NCBI GenBank assembly: GCA_019313605.1
Contig: JAFDAW010000085.1
Location: forward strand, 1 to 19,863
DNA length: 19,863 bases
From: Deltaproteobacteria bacterium
Lineage (GTDB): Bacteria; Myxococcota_A; UBA9160; SMWR01
Reading direction: 5' to 3'
How positions within the stretch are numbered: position 1 is the first letter of the stretch; every line of letters starts with the position of its first letter. The notes below the pieces were generated by a model. It made no database searches. It had not been told where the DNA came from and worked only from the letters and a program-made list of their open reading frames with translations. The translations under genes were made by a program, and so were the position numbers. This document shows positions 1 through 7,907 of the stretch, in pieces.

Positions 1-757
1 TGACGTCCACCCGCTTGGCCTGTTCGCGAAACAGCGCCATCTCGGCGTCGATGAACTCCTGGCTCATGACCTTCGCGTAACCACCGCCGCCTTCGCCCGA
101 CTCTTCGAAATCCAACTCGAGGAAGGAAGCCCCCAGGCTTTCGACCTGCTCCTTGACGGCCGGGCGCGTGTCGAACGCCTTGACGACCGCGCCCAAACCG
201 CGCGCCGCAGCGATCGCCGCCAGGCCCGCGACACCGGCTCCGATGATCATGACTTCTGCGGGAGGCGTTTTTCCCGCGGCCGTAATCTGCCCGGTGAACT
301 GCCCACCGTAGACGTTGGCGGCCTCGATGACCGCGCGATATCCCGCGATGTTGGCCATGGAAGAAAGGACGTCCAACTTTTGAGCTCGGGAGACGCGCGG
401 AATCGCGTCGAGCGCAATGACACTCACCCCGCGCGCAGCGAGCGCTTCGATGAGTGCTTCGTTCTGCGCCGGAAACAGCAGGGAGACCAGCACCCCACCC
501 TCGCGCAAGAGGCCGATTTCACTCGTTTGCGGTGCACACACTTTGGTGACCAGTTCGCAGCTCCAGACCGCGGCGGTGTCGGCCGAGATCTCAGCGCCGG
601 ACTCCTGGTATTCGGCGTTGGCGAAGCCAGCGCTTTCACCCGCACCGCTCTCCACCAGGACTTCGAATCCCAGTCCTATTAGCCGCTTGACGCTGTCCGG
701 AGTTGCGGCGACCCGCCGCTCACCAGGATCAATTTCGTTGGGAATTCCAATCTTCAT
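1..757 (-). CDS. pntA: NAD(P) transhydrogenase subunit alpha, N-terminal part (cut by window edge)
   Basis: This encodes the N-terminal 252 residues of the NAD(H)-binding subunit of the proton-translocating transhydrogenase, which drives NADPH formation from NADH using the proton gradient. The reading frame is open to the first base of the window, so the C-terminus is missing. The start MKIGIPNE, then GERRVAATP at residues 12-20, is the typical opening of PntA and alanine dehydrogenase. The Rossmann motif GAGVAG lies at residues 173-178 and is followed by RGLGAVVKAFDTRP. The segment FLELDFEESGEGGGGYAKVMS is the PntA-type insertion that separates it from alanine dehydrogenase. A strong Shine-Dalgarno AAGGAGG sits at 773-779, but 15 bases before the ATG, and no in-frame start codon lies between them. 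pntB would be expected beyond the left edge. Confidence 0.92.
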   Translation of the reverse strand, partial: MKIGIPNEIDPGERRVAATPDSVKRLIGLGFEVLVESGAGESAGFANAEYQESGAEISADTAAVWSCELVTKVCAPQTSEIGLLREGGVLVSLLFPAQNEALIEALAARGVSVIALDAIPRVSRAQKLDVLSSMANIAGYRAVIEAANVYGGQFTGQITAAGKTPPAEVMIIGAGVAGLAAIAAARGLGAVVKAFDTRPAVKEQVESLGASFLELDFEESGEGGGGYAKVMSQEFIDAEMALFREQAKRVDV

Positions 758-807
758 GACGACTGCCGAATGCCTCCTTGTGGCGCGGGAACCGTACAAC
801 AAGTCGA

Positions 808-846
808 CCCGCTTTTGCGGGCTAATTTCGTGTTTTAACGACGAAA
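808..846. other. Two adjacent small inverted repeats upstream of pntA
   Basis: The gap 758-947 between pntA and the desaturase gene holds two perfect short hairpins. One is CCCGC-TTTT-GCGGG at 808-821. The other is TTTCGT, a nine-base loop, then ACGAAA at 826-846. Neither is followed by a clear U-run in the minus-strand direction used by both flanking genes, so a terminator is not certain. They could instead shape the pntA leader. The remaining bases of the gap show nothing I recognise. Confidence 0.35.
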
Positions 847-947
847 ATAATGCCCTCGTTTACGTGGGGCATGGAAGGCCAACTGCAATCGCTCGGCTGT
901 CCCATTTTGCCCGCGCATCGAGGGATGCGACCGGTGCGCAGCATTAT

Positions 948-1622
948 CTATTCGGCCGTACCAAAGAGATGATCGAAAAGGGGCGTAATCGAGGCGTAGT
1001 TTCCCGATCGCATGCTCACGTGATGAGCGTCGTGCTTCTGCGAGAGGTAGCTGATCGTTCGAAACGGGAAAAACGGCAGCTCGAGGCCGGTGTGATTCAA
1101 GATGTTCAAGAAGGAATAGATGACGAACACGCCCGCAAATGAGTAGATACTCACGGGGCCAACGAGGAAGGTGCAGAGCATCAGCAGCAACAGGCCAATG
1201 ACGTTCTCGACAGGGTGCATGTAGAGGCTGTCGTAGGCGGTCGGGAAGCGAACAGTATGGTGAACCGCGTGAACCTTCCTCAGCAGCTGCCACTGGTGGA
1301 ATGGATAACGGTGCACCAAGTAGTAGGCGAAGTCGTATGTGATCAGGATCGAGACGCCCTCCAACAGCATCCGCCAGAGTGAGGCCGCCGATTCATAGAA
1401 GAGAACGCCGTAGAGCAGGTAGGTCAGTCCGTACACCATCGAAATCGACAGCACCGAGTTGACGACTGCGATGCGCCAGAACTTCGAGCCTTTGGGCGTT
1501 TTCACCGGCTCTTCGCGAATGCGGTGGCCCTCGGTAACGGGCATTCGAAACAACAGCGTCAGGCCGATCAGCAGACCTCCGGACAATGCGAGAACGACAC
1601 TCAGCATCACGAAGAGGGACAT
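948..1622 (-). CDS. Sterol desaturase / fatty acid hydroxylase family membrane oxidase
   Basis: This is a 224-residue membrane protein of the di-iron fatty-acid-hydroxylase superfamily, whose members use O2 to hydroxylate or desaturate sterols and lipids. The histidine ligand boxes are visible: H104-R-Y-P-F-H109, H118-A-V-H121-H122, H136, N-H177-T-G and H197-D-A-H200-H201. Hydrophobic segments lie at about 2-25, 52-75, 85-103 and 140-172. The frame allows an ATG at 1649, but the ATG at 1622 has GGGAG six bases upstream (1629-1633), so I prefer 1622. It is short compared with yeast Erg3 or Erg25, mainly at the N-terminus. It is divergently oriented from the CYP51 gene with about 97 bases between them, which makes a role in sterol or triterpenoid modification attractive. 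The actual substrate cannot be read from sequence. Confidence 0.88.
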   Translation of the reverse strand: MSLFVMLSVVLALSGGLLIGLTLLFRMPVTEGHRIREEPVKTPKGSKFWRIAVVNSVLSISMVYGLTYLLYGVLFYESAASLWRMLLEGVSILITYDFAYYLVHRYPFHQWQLLRKVHAVHHTVRFPTAYDSLYMHPVENVIGLLLLMLCTFLVGPVSIYSFAGVFVIYSFLNILNHTGLELPFFPFRTISYLSQKHDAHHVSMRSGNYASITPLFDHLFGTAE

Positions 1623-1628
1623 CTCTCG

Positions 1629-1633
1629 CTCCC
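1629..1633 (-). promoter_or_regulatory. Ribosome binding site choosing the start at 1622
   Basis: GGGAG on the minus strand, six bases before the ATG at 1622. It supports this start over the in-frame ATG nine codons upstream, which has no comparable site. Confidence 0.6.
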
Positions 1634-1719
1634 GCGGATTTGGGTCCAAATCGGACCAGCATCGGAGGATTTACGGCTTAAATCACAAATAGCGTGGAAT
1701 CCGGACTGTCCGAGCATAG

Positions 1720-3549
1720 ATGATTCCCTTAGATTTGGGATCCCGTCCAGCGATCGAAATCACGCTAGCCGCCCCCCCAATCGAGGCCCCCGTGCAAACC
1801 TCATCCATCACCGACCGAGCCGCCCGCCGCTCGCCGCGCTCGGGACGCACCGGGGGCTCCACTCCGCCGCAGCTCTCCGGCGGACTGCCGGTGATCGGCC
1901 ACACCGTGGAGTTCGTCCGCTCCACGATCGAGCTGCTGTTCCGCGCACAACGCGAACTCGGCGAGGTGGCCGGCCTGCGGATCGCGAACAAGAAGATGGT
2001 CGCGCTGTTCGGTCCGGAGGCGCACGAGGCGGTCTTTCGGGCTCCGGACAGCCAGCTCAATCCCGCAGAAGCGTACAAGATCATGACGCCGGTATTCGGC
2101 AAGAACATGGTTTACGACGCCCCGCCGGAACGCATGGACGAACAGCTCAAGATGCTGCTGCCGGCCCTCAAGGACCGGAGGATGCGGACCTACGGCGAGA
2201 TCATCGTCGAAGAAGTCGAAGCCAGCATCGCCGATTGGGGCGACGAAGGTGAGATCGATCTCGTCGACTACTGCCGGGTCTTGACCAACTTCACTTCCGC
2301 GCACTGTCTGTTGGGAAGAGAGTTCCGGCACGACATGACGCACGAATTCGCCCAGGTCTACCACGATCTCGAGCGGGGCATCACGCCGTTGGCCTACATC
2401 AACGCGCACCTCCCCCTGCCCTCCTTTCGCGCCCGCGACAAAGCGCGCGTGAGACTCGTCGAAATGATCGGCACGATCATCGAAGAGCGACGACGGTCGG
2501 GGCAAGTAGGAGAGGATTTTCTCCAGACCCTGATCGAGGCCCGCTACCAGAGCGGAGCGGCGCTGACCGACGACGAGATCACCGGCATGCTGCTGGCTGC
2601 GATGTTTGCGGGCCACCACACGAGCTCAGTGACCACCGCCTGGACGATCCTCGAGTTGATGCAGAACCCGGCGTGTCGAAGGACGGTCGTCGAACAGGTC
2701 GACGATCTCCACGAGAGAGATGGAGCGGTCAGCTTCGAATCTCTGCGGGACTTCACGGAAGGCGATTGGGCGGTGATGGAGGCGCTTCGGCTCCACCCTC
2801 CTTTGTTCCTGCTGATCCGAGTCGTGATGCAGGAGTTCGAATTCAAGGACTACCGCTTCCCGGTGGGCACCTGGCTGCTGCTCTCGCCAACCGTCTCGCA
2901 GCGCATCCCCGAAGCCTTCGAAGACGCGGACTGCTTCGACCCGCAGCGTTTTTCTGCAGAGCGAGTCAAGGCCATGCACCCGTTCGCCTACATCGCATTC
3001 GGCGGGGGACGCCACAAATGCCTCGGGAATGCGTTTGCGCGCCTGCAGATCAAGACCATCCTCGCGACACTGCTCGGGCGATACGAATTCTCCTCCACGA
3101 GCGACAAGATCGGATCCGATTTTCACGGCCTCGTCATCGGTCCGAGCCAACCGTGTCGCGTTCGCTATCGCCGGCGTCAGCCGCAGGCGACTCGGCGAAC
3201 TCCGGCGCTTGCAGAGTCCGAAGCGGCTGCGTCCGCTCGGGCAACCGCTGCAACACCCTTCCGGGTGGTCTGCGATCTCGACCTCTGCCAAAGCCACGCG
3301 GTCTGCATGGGCGAGGCCCCCGAGGTCTTTCGCGTCCCTCAGGTTGGCAAGGTCTCGCTGATTCAGGAGCGCCCGTCGCCGGAGTTGAGAGCCAAAGTCG
3401 AAGCTGCCGTGAAGAACTGCCCGACGGGGACCCTCCGGATCGAAGAGCTTCCGACCCGATCCGAGGTTTCGAACGAGTCGACGGGATCCGATGAGGAGCC
3501 CCGGGAAGATTCGGCGGATCGGTCCACCGATCCGAGTGCCACCGCATAA
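1720..3549 (+). CDS. CYP51-family cytochrome P450 fused to a [3Fe-4S] ferredoxin
   Basis: A 609-residue fusion. Residues about 52-475 form a P450 of the CYP51 (sterol 14-alpha-demethylase) type. The B-helix region reads YKIMTPVFGKNMVYDAPPER. The I-helix has the CYP51 signature AGHHTSS, with H299-H300-T301. E354-A-L-R357 is the ExxR pair, and FGGGRHKC supplies heme ligand C434. An Arg/Ala-rich linker (about 476-510) leads to a ferredoxin with C523-Q-S-H-A-V-C529 and C567-P, the ligand pattern of P450-linked [3Fe-4S] ferredoxins in which one Cys is replaced. A Ser/Asp/Glu-rich tail follows from about 577. The layout matches the CYP51-ferredoxin fusion known from Methylococcus capsulatus. CYP51 removes the 14-alpha methyl of lanosterol-type sterols using O2. 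The start is uncertain: residues 1-50 are low complexity, the ATG lacks a Shine-Dalgarno, and a GTG at codon 25 (1792) is possible. Confidence 0.92.
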   Translation: MIPLDLGSRPAIEITLAAPPIEAPVQTSSITDRAARRSPRSGRTGGSTPPQLSGGLPVIGHTVEFVRSTIELLFRAQRELGEVAGLRIANKKMVALFGPEAHEAVFRAPDSQLNPAEAYKIMTPVFGKNMVYDAPPERMDEQLKMLLPALKDRRMRTYGEIIVEEVEASIADWGDEGEIDLVDYCRVLTNFTSAHCLLGREFRHDMTHEFAQVYHDLERGITPLAYINAHLPLPSFRARDKARVRLVEMIGTIIEERRRSGQVGEDFLQTLIEARYQSGAALTDDEITGMLLAAMFAGHHTSSVTTAWTILELMQNPACRRTVVEQVDDLHERDGAVSFESLRDFTEGDWAVMEALRLHPPLFLLIRVVMQEFEFKDYRFPVGTWLLLSPTVSQRIPEAFEDADCFDPQRFSAERVKAMHPFAYIAFGGGRHKCLGNAFARLQIKTILATLLGRYEFSSTSDKIGSDFHGLVIGPSQPCRVRYRRRQPQATRRTPALAESEAAASARATAATPFRVVCDLDLCQSHAVCMGEAPEVFRVPQVGKVSLIQERPSPELRAKVEAAVKNCPTGTLRIEELPTRSEVSNESTGSDEEPREDSADRSTDPSATA

Positions 3550-3563
3550 CGAACAGCGGGCGT

Positions 3564-4319
3564 TCAGCGAGTGGCTTCACCCGTCATGGGAACAAAGCGC
3601 ACGGGGAAAACCGTGCGTTTGCTGATTCCCTTTTCGGTCTTTTCGACCACCGTGAGCTGCTGATAGAAATCGCCAACGGGGATCACCATTCGCCCGCCGA
3701 CGGCAAGTTGCTCGATCAGCGGTGCCGGAATCTCGTCGGGTGCCGCGGTGACCAGGATACCGTCGAAAGGCGCTTCTTTCGGGATGCCGCGGTAGCCATC
3801 CCCGCTGGTCACCTCGATATTCACGTAGCCGAGTTCCGCAAGCGTCTTCGCGGCACTCTCGGCGAGCTCGGGCACGATTTCGATCGTGTAGACCTTCGCG
3901 ACCAGGCGCGAAACGACCGCGGCCTGATAACCGGATCCTGTGCCGATCTCCAGTATCCGATCCGTCGGTTCGGGATGCAGCAACTCGGTCATCGCGGCCA
4001 CGATATACGGCTGTGAAATCGTCTGGCCATATCCGATGGGAAGCGGGCGGTCGAGGTAGGCGCGATCCCGGGAATCGAGCGGAACGAACCGATGCCGTGG
4101 CACTTCGCGCATCGCGTCGAGAACCCGCGGGTTGCGGACCTCCCGCGCGGCAATCTGGCGGCTCACCATCTCGGTTCGCTCGGTCACCCAGCGCGCTTCG
4201 CTGTTGGTGTCTTGCGCAGCTTTGGCTTCGGGTTCCCCTGCTTCACTCGTGGGCAACATCGCGACTCCCACTCCACACACCGCAAGCAACTGGACGAGTC
4301 GACGGACTCTCGGGCTCAT
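3564..4319 (-). CDS. pcm: Protein-L-isoaspartate O-methyltransferase with signal peptide
   Basis: A 251-residue SAM-dependent methyltransferase that repairs isomerised Asp/Asn residues by methylating L-isoaspartyl carboxylates. The family signature GYGQTISQPYIVAAMTE is at residues 96-112. SAM motif I is LEIGTGSGYQ at 123-132, the acidic end of the next strand is at TIEIVPE (145-151), and FDGILVTAAP is at 185-194. Unlike cytosolic Pcm (about 208 residues) it begins with a charged start, a hydrophobic stretch (about 8-22) and a plausible signal peptidase I site S-E-A|G after residue 27. The C15 position does not fit a lipobox. The ATG has GGAGG eight bases upstream (4328-4332). It is convergent with the CYP51 gene, with 14 bases between stops. 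Export is inference; a periplasmic enzyme would need SAM there. Confidence 0.93.
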   Translation of the reverse strand: MSPRVRRLVQLLAVCGVGVAMLPTSEAGEPEAKAAQDTNSEARWVTERTEMVSRQIAAREVRNPRVLDAMREVPRHRFVPLDSRDRAYLDRPLPIGYGQTISQPYIVAAMTELLHPEPTDRILEIGTGSGYQAAVVSRLVAKVYTIEIVPELAESAAKTLAELGYVNIEVTSGDGYRGIPKEAPFDGILVTAAPDEIPAPLIEQLAVGGRMVIPVGDFYQQLTVVEKTEKGISKRTVFPVRFVPMTGEATR

Positions 4320-4358
4320 TTCCGTCCCCTCCAGATTGCGACGTCCGTGCTTACATCA

Positions 4359-4399
4359 CCACGTCTACGTTCGGGTCTCCACGTCTACCTTTCGGGGCT
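4359..4399. repeat. Two-copy tandem repeat upstream of pcm
   Basis: Two adjacent imperfect copies of about 20 bases, each beginning CCACGTCTAC and continuing with TTCGGG, start at 4359 and 4379. They lie 40-80 bases upstream of the pcm start, in the 228-base gap 4320-4547. They could be a binding site for a dimeric regulator or a replication-slippage duplication. The rest of the gap is GC-rich and shows no gene. Confidence 0.6.
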
Positions 4400-4547
4400 T
4401 CGCGCCGGGGCTCCATGGCGGGCTCGGCGCGCGCGCCGATGCTGGGAGTTTAGCCCGTATCCCGCAGCCGGCGCACCGCGGATTCAGTGCCGAGCTGTGG
4501 CATCGCGGGACATCGCGCCTGCGAAATCGCATGGCGAGCGCCGAAAC

Positions 4548-5966
4548 TCAATAGGTGCGCCCGACTTCCTCGACCCCGGGCACGGTCGCGCCCATCGGAT
4601 CGAACCAGGGCACGCCATCTCGGATCGTCACGAGGACGTTCTTCATCAGCTTGATCTCATCGAGTGGGTTGCCGTCGACGATCAGCAGGTCTGCCAATTT
4701 TCCGGGCTCGATGGTGCCCAGCTCAGCGCTCTTACCGAGGATTTCGGCACCGGTTTTCGTAGCTGCGGAAATCACCTGGATCGGTGTCATTCCGAGATCG
4801 ACCAACGCCGACATCTCGTACCACATCGCTTCCGTGTGAAAATTCAACGGGCTCGCCGCGTCGGTTCCGACACCCATATAAGCACCCGCTTGGATGAATT
4901 GATGCGCGGACTTGCGGGCATTGCGCGTTTCCGTACCGATCTCACTGAAATAACTCAGGCGGTGAAAATTTCGAAACGACGCCTGTAACTCGGCAAAGAT
5001 GTCCGCGGGCATGTCTCGCTCGAGAACGGGATCGCTGAGGCGCTCCGGAAAGGCCACGGTTGCCGGATAGACCCAGATCCGGTGCGACACCGTCTGAACG
5101 ATCGGAATCTGACGATGCGCGATCCTCATCACCAGATCTTCGGCGTAGGGAGGATTGCGCGCCGACCCCATGTGTTGAAATACATCGACACCCGCCTGGA
5201 TTGCGATCTCGATGTCGTCGGGGTCGTAGAGGTGCGTGTGGACCTTGACGCCGTGTTTGTGGGCTTCGTCAACGACGGCCTTCAAGTCTTCGAGTGTGAG
5301 ACCGAGCCAGGTTTTGATCACGTCGGCTCCGCGTTCGATGTTTTCGCGGGTTCGACGGCGTGCCTCGGAAGCGCTGGAAATGCGATGCTCGTATTCTGGC
5401 AAGACACCTTCGAGCGTAACGCGGGTAATCCAGGGGCCCGAAATACTCAAGCGCGGGCCGGGGATCGATCCATCCTCAATCTGCTTGCGTACGGCGAGGA
5501 TCTCGAACGGAGTTCCCAGGTCCAGCGCGCTGGTCACTCCGGCGCGCATCAACTGCTTGGCGGAGATTGGCATCACTTCGGGCAGCCGGTCGAGGCCGCG
5601 CAAGAACTCGTAGTAGCGCGTGTAGTCTCCGTGGCCGATCAGGTCCAGATGGATGTGGAGATCCACGAGGCCCGGCATGATGGTCTTGCCGCGCGTATCG
5701 ATCCGGTGGGCGTCCTTCGGAATCTCGACCTTGCCTCGCGCATCGGCGGCGATGATCCGCCTACCCTGCAGGACGACCACCGCGTCATGAATTGGCGCAG
5801 CCTCATAACCGTCGAGCAACATCCCACCCACCAACGCGATGGGCCGATCCGTGCGAGATCCGGGCGCTGACTCGGCGTGGGCAAACGCGGCTGGCATCAG
5901 CTGAAGCAGAAAGAAGAGAGCCACCAGCGGTAGATGCGACTGCCATCGGGGCGATGAGATGAACAT
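4548..5966 (-). CDS. Exported amidohydrolase (imidazolonepropionase/prolidase-like)
   Basis: A 472-residue metal-dependent hydrolase of the amidohydrolase superfamily, in the subgroup containing imidazolonepropionase-like proteins and Xaa-Pro/Xaa-Arg dipeptidases. Metal-site residues are visible: H104-I-H106 in VDLHIHLD, K218 in VIKTW (the likely carboxylated lysine), H243-T-H245, H265 in FQHMGS and D369 in GVGTDA. The C-terminal ELGTIEPGKLADLLIVDGNP (415-434) is the usual return to the small beta domain. A signal peptide with hydrophobic core at about 12-29 ends in AFA-H or AHA-E, so it should act outside the cytoplasm. The frame stays open to 6779, but the ATG at 5966 with GGAGG seven bases upstream (5974-5978) is the clear start; the upstream part is antisense to the next gene. 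Substrate unknown; cyclic or proline dipeptides are plausible. Confidence 0.9.
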   Translation of the reverse strand: MFISSPRWQSHLPLVALFFLLQLMPAAFAHAESAPGSRTDRPIALVGGMLLDGYEAAPIHDAVVVLQGRRIIAADARGKVEIPKDAHRIDTRGKTIMPGLVDLHIHLDLIGHGDYTRYYEFLRGLDRLPEVMPISAKQLMRAGVTSALDLGTPFEILAVRKQIEDGSIPGPRLSISGPWITRVTLEGVLPEYEHRISSASEARRRTRENIERGADVIKTWLGLTLEDLKAVVDEAHKHGVKVHTHLYDPDDIEIAIQAGVDVFQHMGSARNPPYAEDLVMRIAHRQIPIVQTVSHRIWVYPATVAFPERLSDPVLERDMPADIFAELQASFRNFHRLSYFSEIGTETRNARKSAHQFIQAGAYMGVGTDAASPLNFHTEAMWYEMSALVDLGMTPIQVISAATKTGAEILGKSAELGTIEPGKLADLLIVDGNPLDEIKLMKNVLVTIRDGVPWFDPMGATVPGVEEVGRTY

Positions 5967-5973
5967 CCCCAGA

Positions 5974-5981
5974 CCTCCTCC
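5974..5981 (-). promoter_or_regulatory. Strong ribosome binding site for the amidohydrolase
   Basis: GGAGGAGG on the minus strand with the nearer GGAGG seven bases from the ATG at 5966. It rules out the 271-codon longer reading of the same frame. Confidence 0.75.
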
Positions 5982-5988
5982 GATCCGA

Positions 5989-6017
5989 TTGGCTACACGA
6001 GTTGGCTCTAGTATACG
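5989..6017 (+). promoter_or_regulatory. Candidate sigma-70 type promoter for the 6027 gene
   Basis: TTGGCT at 5989-5994 and TATACG at 6012-6017 are separated by exactly 17 bases, each matching four of six consensus positions. Transcription would start at about 6024, only about three bases before the ATG at 6027. That would give a nearly leaderless mRNA, in line with the absence of a Shine-Dalgarno there. On the opposite strand the same spot reads TATACT (6015-6010), a good -10 for the amidohydrolase gene, though without a matching -35. Confidence 0.35.
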
Positions 6018-6026
6018 CTCGAACTG

Positions 6027-7907
6027 ATGAATTCGAGATCTCCGAACAGAGCTTCCCATTTGCTGCAACGCGCCTCGGGCGCGATTGCGCTGATGGCGAT
6101 CCTGGTCGGAGCCACTTCGTGGTCGCAACCACACGTCGATGGCTCGGACCTCTGGTGGCATCTGGCGTCGGGCCAGTACCTCTGGCAGCACGGCGAGATT
6201 CCGACTGCCGATCCCTTCTCGCACACCGCAAACCGTCAAGCCTGGACCAATCACTCGTGGCTCTGGGGAGGGCTCTTCTGGCTCGCGTACGACGGTCACG
6301 CAGACTTCGCAGCCTGGCTCCAACTCGCCCTGCTCGTCGTTCTCTTCGCCCTGGTCGCGTGGAACACCTGGCGGGTCAGCCACTCCTGGTTGGCGGCCGG
6401 AGCCGCAACCTGGCTCGTCGCCGCCACCTGCCACTGGTTTTTCGATCTGCGCCCCCACGTCGTCACCCTGCTCTTCACGGCCCTTCTGCTCTCGACCCTC
6501 GATTGGAGACGCGCACCTTGGCTCTGGCCTCCGTTGCTGGCGCTCTGGGCAAACCTGCACGGCGGTTTCGCGTTCGGACTCGGGGTGATTGGCCTGTGGG
6601 CACTGCTGCAGACCGAGCAGGCCGTCCGGCGTCGGCAGCCGCTCCCTCGGTCGACGTGGATCGGTGTAATCTGCGCTGCGCTCGCGGTGGGTCTCAACCC
6701 GTGGGGTTTCGCGATCTACGGAGTTCCCCTCCAGCACATCTATTACGAATCTCCTTTTAGCGCGATCATCGAGTGGCAAGCCGTCGCCCTCAGCCTGGAC
6801 CCGAGAACCTACGCGGGTCGCTTCTGGTGGATGGTCTTTTTTTCGCTTCTAGGTGCCCTCCGTGGCAAGGCCACGCGCTTTTCGATCGCGCTCTCCGTCA
6901 TAACAGCCGTGATGGCCATCAGCGCGCGACGCTTCATCCCGCTCTTCGCAATCAGTGCGGCCCCACTCGCAGCGCTTGGGCTGGGGGCGATTTGGGACGT
7001 TGCAAGCCGCCGCCTCACAGCGCTCTCGACCCCACGAATTCGGTTGATCGCAAGCGCCGCCGCGCTGCTGGTCGCAATCCTGTTGTGGAGCGACGTTCGT
7101 TTGCTTCCGCGTCCACTCCAACGCTGGACCAGCGCCGAGTCCTACCCAAGCGGCGCGGCCGCCTATCTGGCCGCCATGCCCAATCCCCCGAAACACCTGT
7201 TCAACTACTACGCCTGGGGGGGCTACCTGATGCTCGAGGCCCCGGGTATTCCCATCTTTATCGACAGTCGCGCGAGCACGCTCTACGACGACAATTTCGC
7301 GGCCGATTACTTCAGCATGATGGATGCCGCAGAGCACTGGCGGGAGAAGTTCGAGGCCTACGAGGTCGACGCCGCCCTCGTTCCGACCCACTCGCGCATC
7401 GCCGCCGCCCTTCGAAGAGAGCGCCCGGCGTGGCGCGTGGCCTACATCGACCCGCGCAGCGCGCTGCTCTTTCCGCCGGCTGGACCGACGCGAACCAAGC
7501 TCACTCAGCCATCCCAATTCCTCCCAGACGGTGTCGATCTGAAACTCAGCCGCAGCTTCCGCTGGCGGAGACGCGGCGATCTCGAAAAGGCGAACGTCGC
7601 GCTGCTCGCCGCCCAACGCATGGATCCAATGCAGCTCTTCATCTACGGAGAGCTCATGTTCGTCGCTTCGTTGAGAGAAGATCCAGACGCAGTGAAGCGC
7701 TGGCTCGAAGCAGCCCTCGATACGTATCCACGTCGCTGGAATCCCATCTGGTCCTTTGCCGAGCAGGCGTGGGACGGGATGGAGCGCTGCGAGGAAACAC
7801 TCGAGGCCCTTCGAAAGATTCGCCTCGGAAGCCCGTTCATCGCAGACGAACTCCGCGACGAGATCCATACCCGAATTCGCGAGTTCGAGTGCTCGCCGGT
7901 AGAGTAG
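6027..7907 (+). CDS. Polytopic membrane protein, GT-C glycosyltransferase-like
   Basis: A 626-residue integral membrane protein. Residues 1-355 contain about nine hydrophobic segments, including those near 17-33, 93-112, 120-136, 145-157, 165-195, 211-227, 265-278, 288-320 and 340-355. The first external loop, GSDLWWHLASGQYL at 39-52 followed by DPFSHT (62-67), is typical of a widespread uncharacterised bacterial membrane family resembling GT-C glycosyltransferases; D41 would take the place of the catalytic acidic residue. After the membrane part comes FNYYAWGGYL (392-401) and PIFIDSRA (409-416), also typical of that family. From about 510 the sequence is soluble and helical, TPR-like. A polyprenyl-linked sugar donor and an envelope acceptor are inference. 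It lies 60 bases from, and divergent to, the amidohydrolase. The ATG has no Shine-Dalgarno. Confidence 0.75.
   Translation: MNSRSPNRASHLLQRASGAIALMAILVGATSWSQPHVDGSDLWWHLASGQYLWQHGEIPTADPFSHTANRQAWTNHSWLWGGLFWLAYDGHADFAAWLQLALLVVLFALVAWNTWRVSHSWLAAGAATWLVAATCHWFFDLRPHVVTLLFTALLLSTLDWRRAPWLWPPLLALWANLHGGFAFGLGVIGLWALLQTEQAVRRRQPLPRSTWIGVICAALAVGLNPWGFAIYGVPLQHIYYESPFSAIIEWQAVALSLDPRTYAGRFWWMVFFSLLGALRGKATRFSIALSVITAVMAISARRFIPLFAISAAPLAALGLGAIWDVASRRLTALSTPRIRLIASAAALLVAILLWSDVRLLPRPLQRWTSAESYPSGAAAYLAAMPNPPKHLFNYYAWGGYLMLEAPGIPIFIDSRASTLYDDNFAADYFSMMDAAEHWREKFEAYEVDAALVPTHSRIAAALRRERPAWRVAYIDPRSALLFPPAGPTRTKLTQPSQFLPDGVDLKLSRSFRWRRRGDLEKANVALLAAQRMDPMQLFIYGELMFVASLREDPDAVKRWLEAALDTYPRRWNPIWSFAEQAWDGMERCEETLEALRKIRLGSPFIADELRDEIHTRIREFECSPVE

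Noticed and set aside
2673..3494. Plus-strand frame overlapping the CYP51 gene
   Set aside because: Arg/Pro-rich shadow of the heme and ferredoxin domains in another frame.
5967..6779. 271-codon upstream extension of the amidohydrolase frame
   Set aside because: It is Arg/Glu/Pro-rich, lies antisense to the membrane protein gene, and the true start at 5966 has a strong Shine-Dalgarno and signal peptide.
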